Shown here in pieces: positions 25,995 to 36,919 of a stretch of DNA of 62,238 nt; position 1 is the stretch's first letter; every line of letters begins with the position of its first letter. Made by a program: the position numbers and the translations under genes. Origin of the DNA: an uncultured Akkermansia sp. (GTDB lineage: Bacteria > Verrucomicrobiota > Verrucomicrobiia > Verrucomicrobiales > Akkermansiaceae); assembly GCA_947629715.1 (NCBI GenBank), contig CANRET010000005.1:1-62238 (forward strand), written 5' to 3'. Under the pieces are notes generated by a model. That model saw only the letters and a list, made by a program, of their open reading frames with translations, had not been told where the DNA came from and ran no database searches.

Positions 25995-27458
25995 ATGGAA
26001 AACGGAGTCATGATGCAGTATTTTGAGTGGTATCTGCCCAACGATGGGTTGCTTTGGAAGAAGCTTGCGGAAGATGCGGAGCACCTGGCGCAAATCGGTG
26101 TCACTGCGGTTTGGGTTCCGCCCGCCTATAAGACGGCAGACCTCGGCGGCGTGGGCTATTCCACTTATGATCTTTATGACTTTGGGGAGTTTGACCAAAA
26201 GGGATCTGTGCGCACTAAGTACGGCACACGTGCGGAGTTTGATCATATGGTCAAAGCGCTCCATGAACAACATGTCAAGGTATATCTCGATGCCGTTCTC
26301 AACCACAAAACTGGGGCTGATGAGAAAGAAAACTTTTACGTAAAACGCGTGAGGGAGGAAAATCGTTACGAGGAGCTTGGTGATGCCTACGAAATCGAGG
26401 GGTGGACACACTTCACATTCCCCGGACGCGGTAAGAAGTACTCGAACTTTGAATGGCATTGGTATCATTTTTCCGGGATTGACTACGACGCGCGTCGCAA
26501 CGAGAGAGGAATTTTTAAAATTGAAGGAGAGGGGAAGGGGTGGAGCCACAACGTAGATCGCGAAAAAGGCAATTATGATTACCTCATGTTTGACAACGTG
26601 GATTACAAGCATCCGGAAGTGGTGCAGGAAGTTACGCGCTGGGGAGAATGGGCGATACGGGAATTTCATTTGGACGGCTTCCGCATGGATGCCGTGAAGC
26701 ATATCTCGCGCGATTTTGTCGCAAACTTCCTGAGTAGTGTGCGAAAGAAGTTTCAACGCGAAGTTTATGCTGTTGGCGAATGCTGGAAAAATGATGACGG
26801 TGAGCTTGCCTTTTTCCTCAATGAAACCGAGGAGCAGATGGACCTTTTTGACGTACCGTTGCACTTCAATCTTCACCAAGCCTCGCAGAAGGGGGCTGAT
26901 TTTGACTTGCGGACTCTCATGCAGGGGACGCTTGTGCAAACGCACCCCACCCTTGCCGTTACTTTCGTGGACAATCACGATTCTCAGGCGGGGCAGTCCC
27001 TTGAATCCCCAGTGGCGGACTGGTTCAAGCCAGCGGCGTATGCGCTCATTTTGCTGCAAAAAGAGGGTTATCCCTGCCTCTTCTACGGGGACTACTACGG
27101 CGTGCATGGAGAAAAATCCATCCATCGCGGGCTCATTGACACGCTGCTGAAACTGCGGTGTGAGCGTGCCTACGGGGAGCAGTGGGATTACTTCGACGCT
27201 TCCCATGTCGTAGGGTTCGTGCGCAGAGGGGATGAACAACACTCGCACTCCGGTCTGGCCTTGCTGATTTCCAACCAAGGCGATGCAGAGAAGACGATGA
27301 ACGTGGGCAAGTTGCACGCCGGAGAATGCTGGATTGAGGCTACCGGCAGCTGCCAAGGGCAGGAGATTACCATTGACCGCGAGGGCAACGCCACTTTCCG
27401 AGTCCCCGCTGGCAAGGTAGCAGTCTGGCATCCTGCCGTTGCCCCCAGCTGCGAGTAA
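25995..27458 (+). CDS. Cytoplasmic alpha-amylase, GH13 subfamily 5-like
   Basis: Hydrolyses internal alpha-1,4 bonds of glucans. The 487-residue protein starts MENGVMMQYFEWYLP, the hallmark of the GH13_5 group, and has no signal peptide, so it should act on internal glycogen or imported maltodextrin. Catalytic residues sit in GFRMDAVKH (nucleophile D near 232), VGECW (acid E near 261) and FVDNHDS (D near 328). The ATG at 25995 is 7 nt after a plausible -10 (TTGCTC N17 TATTTT), so this gene may also be leaderless, though that promoter is weak. Its 3' end abuts a decayed element on the other strand. Confidence 0.92.
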   Translation: MENGVMMQYFEWYLPNDGLLWKKLAEDAEHLAQIGVTAVWVPPAYKTADLGGVGYSTYDLYDFGEFDQKGSVRTKYGTRAEFDHMVKALHEQHVKVYLDAVLNHKTGADEKENFYVKRVREENRYEELGDAYEIEGWTHFTFPGRGKKYSNFEWHWYHFSGIDYDARRNERGIFKIEGEGKGWSHNVDREKGNYDYLMFDNVDYKHPEVVQEVTRWGEWAIREFHLDGFRMDAVKHISRDFVANFLSSVRKKFQREVYAVGECWKNDDGELAFFLNETEEQMDLFDVPLHFNLHQASQKGADFDLRTLMQGTLVQTHPTLAVTFVDNHDSQAGQSLESPVADWFKPAAYALILLQKEGYPCLFYGDYYGVHGEKSIHRGLIDTLLKLRCERAYGEQWDYFDASHVVGFVRRGDEQHSHSGLALLISNQGDAEKTMNVGKLHAGECWIEATGSCQGQEITIDREGNATFRVPAGKVAVWHPAVAPSCE

Positions 27459-30400
27459 ATCTCCCCATCCCCTCATCGGCACCATCGCGCTCGCCCGCGC
27501 TGCCGCCTCAAATCCTCCCTTGCTCATCTCCGCAAACACGCTCAGCCACACCCGGTACGGCTCCAGCCCCACCCGGTACTCATTCGGCAGCAAGCTCACC
27601 GCCCGCTCCGCCACTCCCTGCGCCTCCAGCAGCAGGCTTTCTCCCGTCTTGTCCTCCGACTTCGTAAAGCCGTTCAGCAGCCGCGCATACCTCACCGCAG
27701 ACTCCCTTATCTGGTACAGCCTCCGGTCGGTCTGAAAATCCCCCACCGGCGCAAGCCTGCTCTCCATCAGCCGCGCGTAAATCCCAGCATTGCCAAACGT
27801 TATCCCCCCCAGCTCCGTTATCTTGTCCGGAAGCACCGCGATAGTGTCCGTGCTTGCCGCCACTCCCGTCACTCTCGGCACTCCTCCCTCTGTCTCCGTC
27901 ATCCTCTCGCCTGCGTATCTCGCCTCCTGTTCCCCGTGGCTCAGCCAGTACGCCGCTGTAATCGCCGTCTGTAAGTCCTGCCCCTTACCTTTCATCAGCA
28001 CAGTGTGCAGGCTCGTCAAAAAGCTCATGTTCTCCTTCGCCCAATCACTCTCCAGCCCTTGCTTCTTCCTCTCCGCCATCGCCTTGCGCACATACTTCAG
28101 CGCGCCTTTTCTGTCCATGTCTCCCGCTCCTCGCGCCCATCCTTCATGGTGCTGGATAGCGTGCTGGCTCTCGTGCAGCAGTGTGTTCAGTACCCGCTCC
28201 GGGTCTGTTCCGTGCGCCATGTTCAGCGCGATATACGCGCCCTCCTTCGGCTTCGTCCCGTTCGGTGCATAGAACCCTCTCACGCCCGTGCCTTTCTCCT
28301 TGTACAGCCGCACCCGCATATTCCCCAGCTCAGGGTACGCCCGGAAAAGCTCCGGATAGTGCAGCAACGCCGCCAAACTCACATCCTTGTGCCCCTTATC
28401 CGGCACATTCAACTCGCCCGGTGTAAAATTCTCTTTGAGCCTCACCCCCGCCGTCGGCAGCGCAAACTTCCTCTTCCCATCCGCCGGGTCATAATACGCC
28501 AGCCCCGCCGCCTCCATCTCGCCGTACGTCGCCGCCCTCTCTCCCCCGAGAGAAAAGTGCGCCCTCGGCTCTTTCGGTTGGCTGTAAACAAGTTGCTTAT
28601 TTTCGTTCACAACTTCCACGTCATAGATGTTGACAGACGGTGCTTCTTGTGTTAAGTTACTCTCGGCTTTGGCTTTTCCGATAGTGCCCTCCGTACCGGT
28701 AGCAACTTCATTTATCCGGTGTCGTGACTCCATTCGGTTCTGGCTGTTGCTGTCAGAAAGTCGGAACAAGGCGCGTCCGACTAAAAGCCCGGAGCCTGCA
28801 TATTGATTCGGAGCAGATGCAGGGTAACACGTAACGATGGAATAGCACCCATCGTCCTCCATTAAATCTACAACCAACACACGCCCCTCGTTGTAGTCTT
28901 TTTGCGCGCCAAGTGTATAACGCGCGCCCCCTCTGCCTTCCATGCGCGTTAAATTGGTAAGCGTATTGTACATGAATAGCAGGGGAGACTCGCCCACCGT
29001 CTGCATATCCTCATAGTGATTCAACACGTGCATCCACCCATACCCGCGGTGTTCCGCCTCGTGCTTACCCACCTTCAACCTGATAGGCAGGTCTTTAATT
29101 CCTTTCTTCTTTAACACTCCTTGCGTGTGGTCGTCCTGTGGAAACTCGAACCAGTTAAGGCTTCCCAGCGGTGTAGTGATAAGCGTGTCTTTGTCAAGCG
29201 GCTTCCCTGTTTTGTCTTGCGCGTGGCATCTCCGCAGATTCGGTCTCTCTGTTTCCTTTCCTTCCTGCGCATCTTCCCACGCCTTACCGAGCAACCCATT
29301 ATCCGCTTTCTGATTCTCCGCCGGTGCTTCATCCGTGCTAAAATGCACGTTGCGCACCCGCTCGCCTGCTTCGTTAATTCCCTCATTGAGCCACATCTGC
29401 TCTCCTGTCTCCTCGCTATACGCGCGCTGCGCCTCGTCCAGCAGCTCATCATGCTCTGCCGGGTGCTGCCACATCTCCTGTTGTCTCCTTATAACTTCCT
29501 CTGCGTCGCTAATGCCTCCCTCTTCTATGCCCTCGTTGCGCAGCCTCTCTTCCTCCGCTTGCAGCTCCTTGATTTTCTCCTCCGCGTAATTCTCGAAAAA
29601 GGCTCTCTTGCTCTTCTTATACTCTTCGTCTATTTTCTCTCTCTCGTAAAAGTCAGGATTCTTGAGCATCTTCATGCTCTCGTCGATGCCGTCCGTTGTC
29701 CACTTCGCAAAGAAAGCGTCATCGTACTTCTTTTTTAATCCCGGCTTCTTCCCCTTGTAGTTGGCAAACTCCCACAGCTGCGACTCAAAGTGTAGCTTCC
29801 TGTCTCCCATTATCGCGCCTGCAATATACGCCCCTACTCGCGCATCGCCAATCTGCTTGCTTACATGCGGGTCTCCGTATTCCCATATATACCCGCGCGC
29901 ACGCGCCTCTTCCAACAGTGGCGCGCCCAGCTCGATAATCTTTTTCTGCGCCTCTCTTTGCTTCTCTCTGTCTTTTTCCTCGTGCATCGCTTTGTACGCC
30001 TTGCGCCATGCCGCCGCTTTCCTCGCGTACTTCGCGCGCATCTCGTTCAGCCATTCATGCACCTCTGCACGCGCTCCCGCATACTTCATCTTTTTGGTCG
30101 CTCCGTGGTACTCCTTAATCTTCTCCTCCGGTAGGCTGTTGATAATGTCCGGTGTTTTTAGCCTGCGCTTGTAGCTCTGCATCGTTGCCAATGCGTCCTC
30201 CACATATCGCTGCTTCACCTCTTCCTCGCCGCCAAACTCTTGCGCGTACGCCTCGCGCACTTCTTTCAGCCTGTCGCTCTCCCAGTCGCCCACTGATAGC
30301 ATCCTCCACATCCCCGCCTCGTTGCGCAGTTGCGTCAATACCTCTTCGTTCCCTCCCTGCTGGCGGTCTATGCCGTACTTCTCCATCAGCTCCTTTGTCA

Positions 30401-31007
30401 GTCCTTGCGCCTCCAGCAACGCTATATCCTCCTCAACCTCTTTGAGCTTCCTCCCTTGATAATCCGCAAGCCACCGCAAAAAGTGCCGCGTCCTTTCTGC
30501 CTCCACTTCTCCTATCTCCCCGTAAAGAGGATTCGCCTTATTCACCAAGAAAAGCTGCATCACCCTTCGCGCCGCCTCGATATTCCTCCCTTGCCCATAC
30601 ACGCCGTTCTCATCAGCCTCTCCCCTCAGCGCGCGCAGCCCCTCCAGCTGCACATCCCTATCCCCCTTCGCGTACTCTACGATACGCACCGCATCCGCCA
30701 GCGATATTCCCCCGCGCGCCAGCACATCCTCCTCAAACTCGTACTCCCCCGGTCTGTCAAAAAGCGCATCCAGCACCTCCGGCGCGCCGTATCTCCCCAG
30801 CATAATGCCGATGCGCACCTTGTTGCTCTGCTCCTCGTTCAGCCCGTACTCCGCCAGCTCCTCCGCCGTCAACTGCCGCCCGTGGATATTCGCCCCGCTC
30901 ACAAACCACGCCACCTCTTTCACGCTTGCTTTATGCTCCAGCACATTCTTCTCGTAGTACTTCGCGCGCGCCCACTGCTCATTCCTCTCCGCTGTCTCCG
31001 TGAACAC
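27459..31007 (-). pseudogene. Decayed polyvalent toxin-type protein of a phage or conjugative element
   Basis: About 1180 codons of a giant mobile-element protein remain. From the N-terminus: a long charged helical region (1-600), a Barnase/EndoU/RelE-like nuclease-type segment near 600-780 (KHEAEHRGYGWMHVLNH, YTLGAQKDYNEGRVLVVDL), a FSLGGE linker near 817, and a zincin-like domain with HESQH (HExxH) near 945. The frame runs on past 27459 into the antisense of the amylase for over 500 codons with no family signal, so the true C-terminus is lost. Upstream, minus-strand codons reading ENIKMFKDPDAYE (about 31020-31060) match SMKMLKNPDFYE inside the protein, but a missing A at about 31012 breaks the frame. 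Assignments of domains are by pattern only. Confidence 0.65.
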
Positions 31008-31077
31008 ATAATTTCATAAGCGTCAGGATCCTTGAACATCTTGATATTCTCACCGAAAAGAGCAAATTAAAATGGGA

Positions 31078-31106
31078 TTGCCAACATGTGGGGAATATGG
31101 TAGAAT
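31078..31106 (+). promoter_or_regulatory. Promoter of gltB
   Basis: TTGCCA (31078-31083), 17-bp spacer ending in TGG, TAGAAT (31101-31106). The leader is about 45 nt. Confidence 0.65.
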
Positions 31107-31157
31107 CCGCGCTGGCTAAGCTGTGGAGCCGACAACTGATAAGATGAAGACAGCACC

Positions 31158-34100
31158 GTGAGAACAAGCACGTATTTTCCGCAGGAGCAGGGACTTTACA
31201 GCCCCCTGCATGAACATGACGCCTGCGGTGTAGGAATGGTTGTGGACACACAAGCCGTAGCATCACACGGGATTGTGGAAAAAGGGGTAGCGATTTTGGA
31301 GCGTTTGCTGCACCGAGGGGCTGCAGGAAGCGACCCTGAAACGGGAGACGGTGCGGGGATGCTGCTGCAGATACCGCATGAGTTTTTTGCGGAGGCGTGC
31401 GAGTTTGAATTGCTGGGAGCGGGTCGGTATGCGGTGGGGATGTATTTCCTGCCGAAAGATGCAACGGCGCGAGAGAAATGTCGGGAAGAGACGGAGGAAG
31501 CTGCGGCGCAGGAAGGCGTGAAAATTTTGGGCCGGCGCGAGGTGCCGGTGGATGAGGAGGCGGTAGGACGCACCGCGCGGGAATGTGCGCCCTACATCGA
31601 GCAGTATTTTTACGCAGCTCCGAGCGAAGACGGTGATGAGACGGAACGCAAGCTCTACATTCTGCGGAGGGTCATGGAAAAGCGCGTGGCGGCGGCTCTG
31701 CCGGAGCTGGGCGACCGCTTTTATGTGGCTTCACTCTCGGCGCGCACAATCGTGTACAAGGGTCTGCTGCTCGCTCCTCAGCTTCCACTTTTCTACAAAG
31801 ACTTGGCACACCCGCTTTTTAAGAGCTGTCTGGCCATTGTTCATCAGCGTTATTCCACCAACACTTTCCCGAGCTGGCCGCTCGCACATCCTTTCCGCTA
31901 CCTGGCGCACAACGGGGAGGTGAATACTCTGCGCGGCAACTTGAACCAGATGAGCGCCTGCGAGCAAAGCTTGGAGAGTCCCCTGTTTGGGGAGGACATC
32001 AAGAAGTTGCTTCCGGTGATACCGACGGGACAGAGCGACTCCGCAAGTCTGGACAATGCGCTGGAGCTGCTGACGACGGCGGGGCGGAGTTTGCCGCACA
32101 GCATGATGATGCTCATTCCGCAAGCTTTTGGCGCGCGCTATTTCATCGGCGAGGACTTGCGCGGGTTTTACGACTATCATTCGGGCTTTATGGCACCATG
32201 GGACGGACCGGCGGCCGTCTGCTTCAGCAACGGACTGGGGGCGGGGGCCATTCTGGACCGTAACGGACTGCGTCCCGCTCGCTATGAACTGGATGAGGAT
32301 GGACTTTTCATCCTGGCCAGTGAGGCGGGAGTGCTGGACACCGACCCGACCCGGGTGGTGAAGCGAGGAAGCCTGAAGCCCGGGGAGATCATCTGGATTG
32401 ATTTCGCTACCAAACGCATCTCCTACAATGCCGAAACAAAAACAAAGGTGGCCAGATTGCGTCCCTATCGCCGTTGGTGTCAGGAGAATCGTATCAAAAT
32501 TCACGGCATTTTTGACAGCGTGGATGCGCCGCATGTGCCCATCGGACGCATTCAGACGGCACAGACACTGTTCGGTTATACGGCGGATGAGGTGGAACAC
32601 TTTCTGCTGCCAATGGCAGATACAGCGCATGATGCGGTGTATGCCATGGGGAATGATGCTGCATTGGCGGTGCTCTCGGAGCGTCCGCAATTGCTCTTTG
32701 ATTACTTCAAGCAGCAATTCGCCCAAGTGACGAACCCGCCCATCGATCCCATCCGCGAGCAATTGGTGATGTCGCTTACCACTTTCATCGGCAACCCGGC
32801 AAATATCCTGGATGAAACCCCGCAGATGGCACGCATCATCAAATTGGCTCGCCCGATTTTGACGTTGAGTGACTTGGAAGCTCTCAAGAGCAACAAAGAG
32901 GAAGATTTTCGCTGCATCACGCTTTCCACCGGATTTTCTTCACTCTCGCCGACCGGTCTGCAAGAAGCGCTTGCAGAGCTGGAGAGACAGACAGAACAAG
33001 CTATCCGTCGAGGACGTCGCATCATTATTCTTTCTGACCGAGAACTCTCCGGTAATGAAGCTCCGATTCCCGGTCTGCTTGCTGTGGCAGCGGTGAATGC
33101 CAAGCTGCGCGAGATGGGCGTACGCACAGGCACAGGCGTCATTGCCGAAACGGGCGAGGCTCGGCAGGTGATGCATTTTGCTCTGTTGCTGGGCTATGGC
33201 GCCACAGCGGTGTGTCCTTGGCTGGCCATGAGTACACTGGTGCAGCTGGCCCAGGAGGGCAAACTGAATCCTTCGGTGTCGGCTACAAAGGCCGTGGAGA
33301 ACTATTTGGAGGCTGTTGACTTCGGCCTGCTTAAAACAATGAGCAAGATGGGGATATCAACACTCCGCTCGTATCGGGGGGCGCAAATATTCGAGGCAAT
33401 CGGACTGGGGGAAGAGGTGGTGACGCGCTTCTTCCCGGGAACCTCGTCGCGCGTGGGAGGCATCGGTCTGCAGGAGATAGCGAGCGAGGCGGTGGCGCGC
33501 CTGAAACGCGCCCGAGATTTCGTCTTTGAACCGCAGGAGCAGTTGGAAAACGCCGGCATCTACAAGTGGAAAAAAGGCGGGGAAAAGCATATCTGGACGA
33601 GTAAGGTCATCGGGCAATTTCAGAAGGCGCTGAGAAATGACGACTACGCGCAGTTCAAAGTATTTTCCGAGATGGTGAATGAAAACTCGGAGACTCTTTG
33701 CACCCTGCGAGGGCTTCTAGAGTTTGTTGATACGCAATCGATTCCGCTTGATGAAGTGGAGAGTGAGGAGAGCATCATGCACCGCTTTGTCTCGGGTGCA
33801 ATGAGTTTCGGAGCCATCTCCAAAGAAGCGCATGAGATGATTGCCGAGGCCATGAATCGCATTGGTGCTATGAGTAATTGCGGCGAGGGGGGCGAGGATC
33901 CCGTTCGTTACGTCCCGGGACCAAATGGAGAAGATCGCTGCTCGGCAGTGAAGCAGGTAGCCAGTGGGAGATTCGGCGTAACTGCCGAGTATCTGGCTCA
34001 TGCTAAAGAAATTCAAATCAAAGTAGCTCAAGGCGCTAAACCGGGTGAGGGCGGACAGCTTCCGGGTGGGAAAGTCAACGAGGAGATAGCGCGTGTACGG

Positions 34101-35672
34101 CATTCCACTCCGGGGGTTACGCTCATTTCACCGCCTCCGCATCACGATATTTACTCCATTGAGGATTTGGCGGAGTTGATCTTTGACCTGCGCAACGCCA
34201 ACCCGAAGGCCCGCGTGAGCGTGAAACTGGTGTCAGAAGTGGGAGTGGGCACCGTGGCGGCGGGTGTAGCGAAAGGCGGAGCGGATATGATACTCATTTC
34301 CGGGCATGACGGGGGCACGGGAGCCTCTCCTCTCACGTCGGTGAAGTATGTCGGCATGCCTTGGGAACTCGGTGTGGCGGAAGCGCATCAAACTCTTGTG
34401 TTGAATGGACTGCGCGACAAGGTGCGTCTGCAGGTTGACGGACTTATGAAAAACGGGCGTGATGTGGTGATCGCGACGCTCTTGGGAGCGGAAGAGTACG
34501 GTTTCGCGACTTCCATGCTCATTGCGCTGGGCTGCATCATGGCGCGCGTGTGCAACAAGAACACTTGCCCGGTGGGGGTGGCCACGCAGGATTCGGAACT
34601 GCGCAAGCGCTTCCGCGGCAAGCCGGAGTACATCGTTTCGTTCATGCGCTTTGTAGCGCGCGAAGTGCGTGAATATTTAGCCGCGTTGGGCTTGCGAAGC
34701 ATAGACGAAGCCGTGGGACGCGCCGATTTGCTGCGCGTGAACCGAGCTATTGACTTCTGGAAGGCGAGGCGCCTTGACTTCACACGCATCTTGCGCGCTG
34801 AGTCTTTGCACGTGTCCGGCGCTCACCATACCACCAACGACTGCACGGCCTTCGATGAGGAACTGATGTCGGAAGCAGCTCCCGCGTTGCGGGAAGGCAA
34901 GCCGGTGAAGCTGCACGTCAACATCAGTAACACACAACGTGCCGTTGGCACTCGTCTCTCGTATTACGTGGTCTCCGAATACGGCCATGCAGGTCTCCCG
35001 GATGACACCATCACCATCCACTTGGAAGGAACGGCCGGACAAAGCTTCGGAGCCTTTCTCGCTCATGGAATTACCTTATCCCTTCAGGGACAGGCTAACG
35101 ACTATGTCGGCAAGGGGCTCTCCGGAGGCAAGATCATCATCACTCCGTTTCCGGGAAGCCGCTACGTGCCGGGAGACAACGTGATTGCAGGCAACGTCAT
35201 TTTGTACGGTGCAACGAGCGGGAAGGTCTTCATACGCGGACAAGCGGGAGAGCGGTTCGCTGTACGCAACTCAGGAGCCTGCGCCGTGGTGGAAGGAGCC
35301 GGAGATCACTGCTGCGAGTACATGACGGGAGGATGCGTGGTGGTGTTGGGAAAGACAGGACACAATTTCGGAGCGGGAATGAGCGGTGGCATAGCCTACG
35401 TGTGGGACGAGCAGCATTTGTTTGACCGTTATTGCAACTTGGATATGATTGACTTGGATCCAGTGACGGACCCGGAAGACGTGGCACGTCTGCGCTCTCT
35501 GCTTGAGGAGCACGCAAGATACACGGGCTCACAACGGGCGCGGGACATCTTAGCGGATTACGATAACGCTCTGCCGAACTTTGTGAAAGTGTTCCCGATG
35601 GAATACCGACGCGCCCTCGGACAAATGACTCGGGCGGATGCTGCCATACCGCGAGCGGAGACGCACTTGTAA
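31158..35672 (+). CDS. gltB: Glutamate synthase large subunit
   Basis: Transfers glutamine amide nitrogen to 2-oxoglutarate. The 1504-residue protein contains, in order, the class II glutamine amidotransferase domain, whose nucleophile is C23 in DACGVGM (the first 22 residues are a propeptide), the central domain, the FMN synthase barrel (about 870-1240, with PPPHHDIYSIEDL and GGTGASPLTS), the 3Fe-4S cysteines in CIMARVCNKNTCPVG (about 1126-1140) and the C-terminal beta helix (GGKIIITPFPG, GGCVVVLGKTG). The GTG at 31158 is the start. The small subunit gene gltD is not adjacent, so it must be elsewhere, or the enzyme may be ferredoxin-dependent. Confidence 0.96.
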   Translation: MRTSTYFPQEQGLYSPLHEHDACGVGMVVDTQAVASHGIVEKGVAILERLLHRGAAGSDPETGDGAGMLLQIPHEFFAEACEFELLGAGRYAVGMYFLPKDATAREKCREETEEAAAQEGVKILGRREVPVDEEAVGRTARECAPYIEQYFYAAPSEDGDETERKLYILRRVMEKRVAAALPELGDRFYVASLSARTIVYKGLLLAPQLPLFYKDLAHPLFKSCLAIVHQRYSTNTFPSWPLAHPFRYLAHNGEVNTLRGNLNQMSACEQSLESPLFGEDIKKLLPVIPTGQSDSASLDNALELLTTAGRSLPHSMMMLIPQAFGARYFIGEDLRGFYDYHSGFMAPWDGPAAVCFSNGLGAGAILDRNGLRPARYELDEDGLFILASEAGVLDTDPTRVVKRGSLKPGEIIWIDFATKRISYNAETKTKVARLRPYRRWCQENRIKIHGIFDSVDAPHVPIGRIQTAQTLFGYTADEVEHFLLPMADTAHDAVYAMGNDAALAVLSERPQLLFDYFKQQFAQVTNPPIDPIREQLVMSLTTFIGNPANILDETPQMARIIKLARPILTLSDLEALKSNKEEDFRCITLSTGFSSLSPTGLQEALAELERQTEQAIRRGRRIIILSDRELSGNEAPIPGLLAVAAVNAKLREMGVRTGTGVIAETGEARQVMHFALLLGYGATAVCPWLAMSTLVQLAQEGKLNPSVSATKAVENYLEAVDFGLLKTMSKMGISTLRSYRGAQIFEAIGLGEEVVTRFFPGTSSRVGGIGLQEIASEAVARLKRARDFVFEPQEQLENAGIYKWKKGGEKHIWTSKVIGQFQKALRNDDYAQFKVFSEMVNENSETLCTLRGLLEFVDTQSIPLDEVESEESIMHRFVSGAMSFGAISKEAHEMIAEAMNRIGAMSNCGEGGEDPVRYVPGPNGEDRCSAVKQVASGRFGVTAEYLAHAKEIQIKVAQGAKPGEGGQLPGGKVNEEIARVRHSTPGVTLISPPPHHDIYSIEDLAELIFDLRNANPKARVSVKLVSEVGVGTVAAGVAKGGADMILISGHDGGTGASPLTSVKYVGMPWELGVAEAHQTLVLNGLRDKVRLQVDGLMKNGRDVVIATLLGAEEYGFATSMLIALGCIMARVCNKNTCPVGVATQDSELRKRFRGKPEYIVSFMRFVAREVREYLAALGLRSIDEAVGRADLLRVNRAIDFWKARRLDFTRILRAESLHVSGAHHTTNDCTAFDEELMSEAAPALREGKPVKLHVNISNTQRAVGTRLSYYVVSEYGHAGLPDDTITIHLEGTAGQSFGAFLAHGITLSLQGQANDYVGKGLSGGKIIITPFPGSRYVPGDNVIAGNVILYGATSGKVFIRGQAGERFAVRNSGACAVVEGAGDHCCEYMTGGCVVVLGKTGHNFGAGMSGGIAYVWDEQHLFDRYCNLDMIDLDPVTDPEDVARLRSLLEEHARYTGSQRARDILADYDNALPNFVKVFPMEYRRALGQMTRADAAIPRAETHL

Positions 35673-35731
35673 ATCTTACGGATTCAGGCAACCCGCAACA
35701 GCTCCCCGTTCTTGACCGGACGCCCACACAG

Positions 35732-35755
35732 TCCCGACAGCTTCGCGCGTCGGGA
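35732..35755. terminator. Possible bidirectional hairpin between gltB and pilT
   Basis: TCCCGAC (35732-35738) pairs with GTCGGGA (35749-35755), a 7-bp stem with a 10-nt loop between convergent genes. No T-run follows on either strand, so the assignment is weak. Confidence 0.35.
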
Positions 35756-35790
35756 ATTCCATCTGAAAGTTTTGCAATTTGTGCGAGGCT

Positions 35791-36885
35791 TCATGCTCCT
35801 CCGGCATTGGCCAGAGCAGCAGCGTCCGGAGGCAGGAAGTTCTTGAAACGGGCCTTATCGATAGCTTTCATGTACGCCTCCTGCGGGGAGACAATGCCCT
35901 GCTGCAGCTTTTGCCAAACAGCATCATCCATGAACTGCATGCCCAAGCCCTTACCGCCAACGATAACATCCGCCAGCTTCTGTGTGGCGCCCTCACGGAT
36001 AATTGCGCTTACGGCAGGTGTGGCGAAGAGAATTTCGTTCACTGCCACGCGTCCGGGCCTATCGCAGCGTTTCATAAGCAGTTGGGCCACCACGCCGCGC
36101 AGCGAGCCGGCCAGCATGGTTCGCGCCTGAGCTTGTTGCTCTGCCGGGAACACGTCGATGATGCGATCCACCGTCTTGCGGGCGTTGTTGGTGTGCAGGG
36201 TGCCGAAGACGAGCAGACCCGTTTCTGCGGCAGTAAGAGCAAGCGAAATGGTTTCCAGATCACGCATCTCACCCACGAGGACGATGTCCGCATCCTCGCG
36301 CAACGAAGCCCGCAGACCGTCCGCGAAAGAGGCGCAGTTGGTGGGCACTTCGCGCTGAGTGATTATGCTCTTTTTGGATGAATGGACGAATTCGATCGGT
36401 TCCTCCACAGTGATGATGTGGCGTGCGAAGTTGGTGTTGATGTAATCGATGAGGGCGGCCAGAGTAGTTGACTTGCCGGAGCCGGTGGGGCCGGTCACCA
36501 GCACCAGTCCCGCGCGCATCTCAGCCAAGCGCTTAATCTGCTCAGGCACATTCAGCTCCTCAAGCGTCAGAATCTTGGTAGGGATGATACGAAATACGCA
36601 GCAATATCCGCGTTGCTGCTTCATGTAGTTGCAGCGGAAGCGGGACTGTTCGTCCATTTCGTACGCGAAGTCAGCATCGCCGCACTTCTCAAAACTTTCC
36701 CAGAGTTTCGGGTCGCAGATGGGCTGCATCAACTCCACCATATCCTCGTGCGTGAGCACGTGTTCATCAATGGACGTGATGTCGCCATGCACGCGAACCT
36801 TCGGTGGTTGTCCCTCCGAGAGGTGAAGATCTGAGCCCCCCCGCTCAATGAGCGTCTTAAAGTAGGTGTTAATTTTGGGTTCCAT
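35791..36885 (-). CDS. pilT: PilT-family twitching motility ATPase
   Basis: Hexameric ATPase that disassembles type IV pili at the inner-membrane base. The 364-residue protein has the N-terminal PAS-like domain and the RecA core. Motifs are Walker A GPTGSGKSTT (132-141), an Asp-box variant TVEEPIEF (159-166), Walker B IVLVGEMRD (201-209) and the His box GTLHTNNA (228-235). The start is the ATG at 36885, which gives the classic opening MEPKINTYF; an upstream TTG at 36927 would overlap the preceding gene's stop. It follows a second PilT-type gene, like the pilT-pilU pairs of other bacteria. No pilin or pilB gene is in the window. Confidence 0.9.
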   Translation of the reverse strand: MEPKINTYFKTLIERGGSDLHLSEGQPPKVRVHGDITSIDEHVLTHEDMVELMQPICDPKLWESFEKCGDADFAYEMDEQSRFRCNYMKQQRGYCCVFRIIPTKILTLEELNVPEQIKRLAEMRAGLVLVTGPTGSGKSTTLAALIDYINTNFARHIITVEEPIEFVHSSKKSIITQREVPTNCASFADGLRASLREDADIVLVGEMRDLETISLALTAAETGLLVFGTLHTNNARKTVDRIIDVFPAEQQAQARTMLAGSLRGVVAQLLMKRCDRPGRVAVNEILFATPAVSAIIREGATQKLADVIVGGKGLGMQFMDDAVWQKLQQGIVSPQEAYMKAIDKARFKNFLPPDAAALANAGGA

Positions 36886-36919
36886 GAGTCTGGTCAGGTA
36901 TAAAGTTTTCTGTGTTACA

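Noticed and set aside
25938..27440. The minus-strand open frame continues from the decayed polyvalent gene across the amylase (over 500 codons)
   Set aside because: It is antisense to a clear GH13 enzyme with intact catalytic motifs and shows no family character. It is the run-on of a truncated gene.
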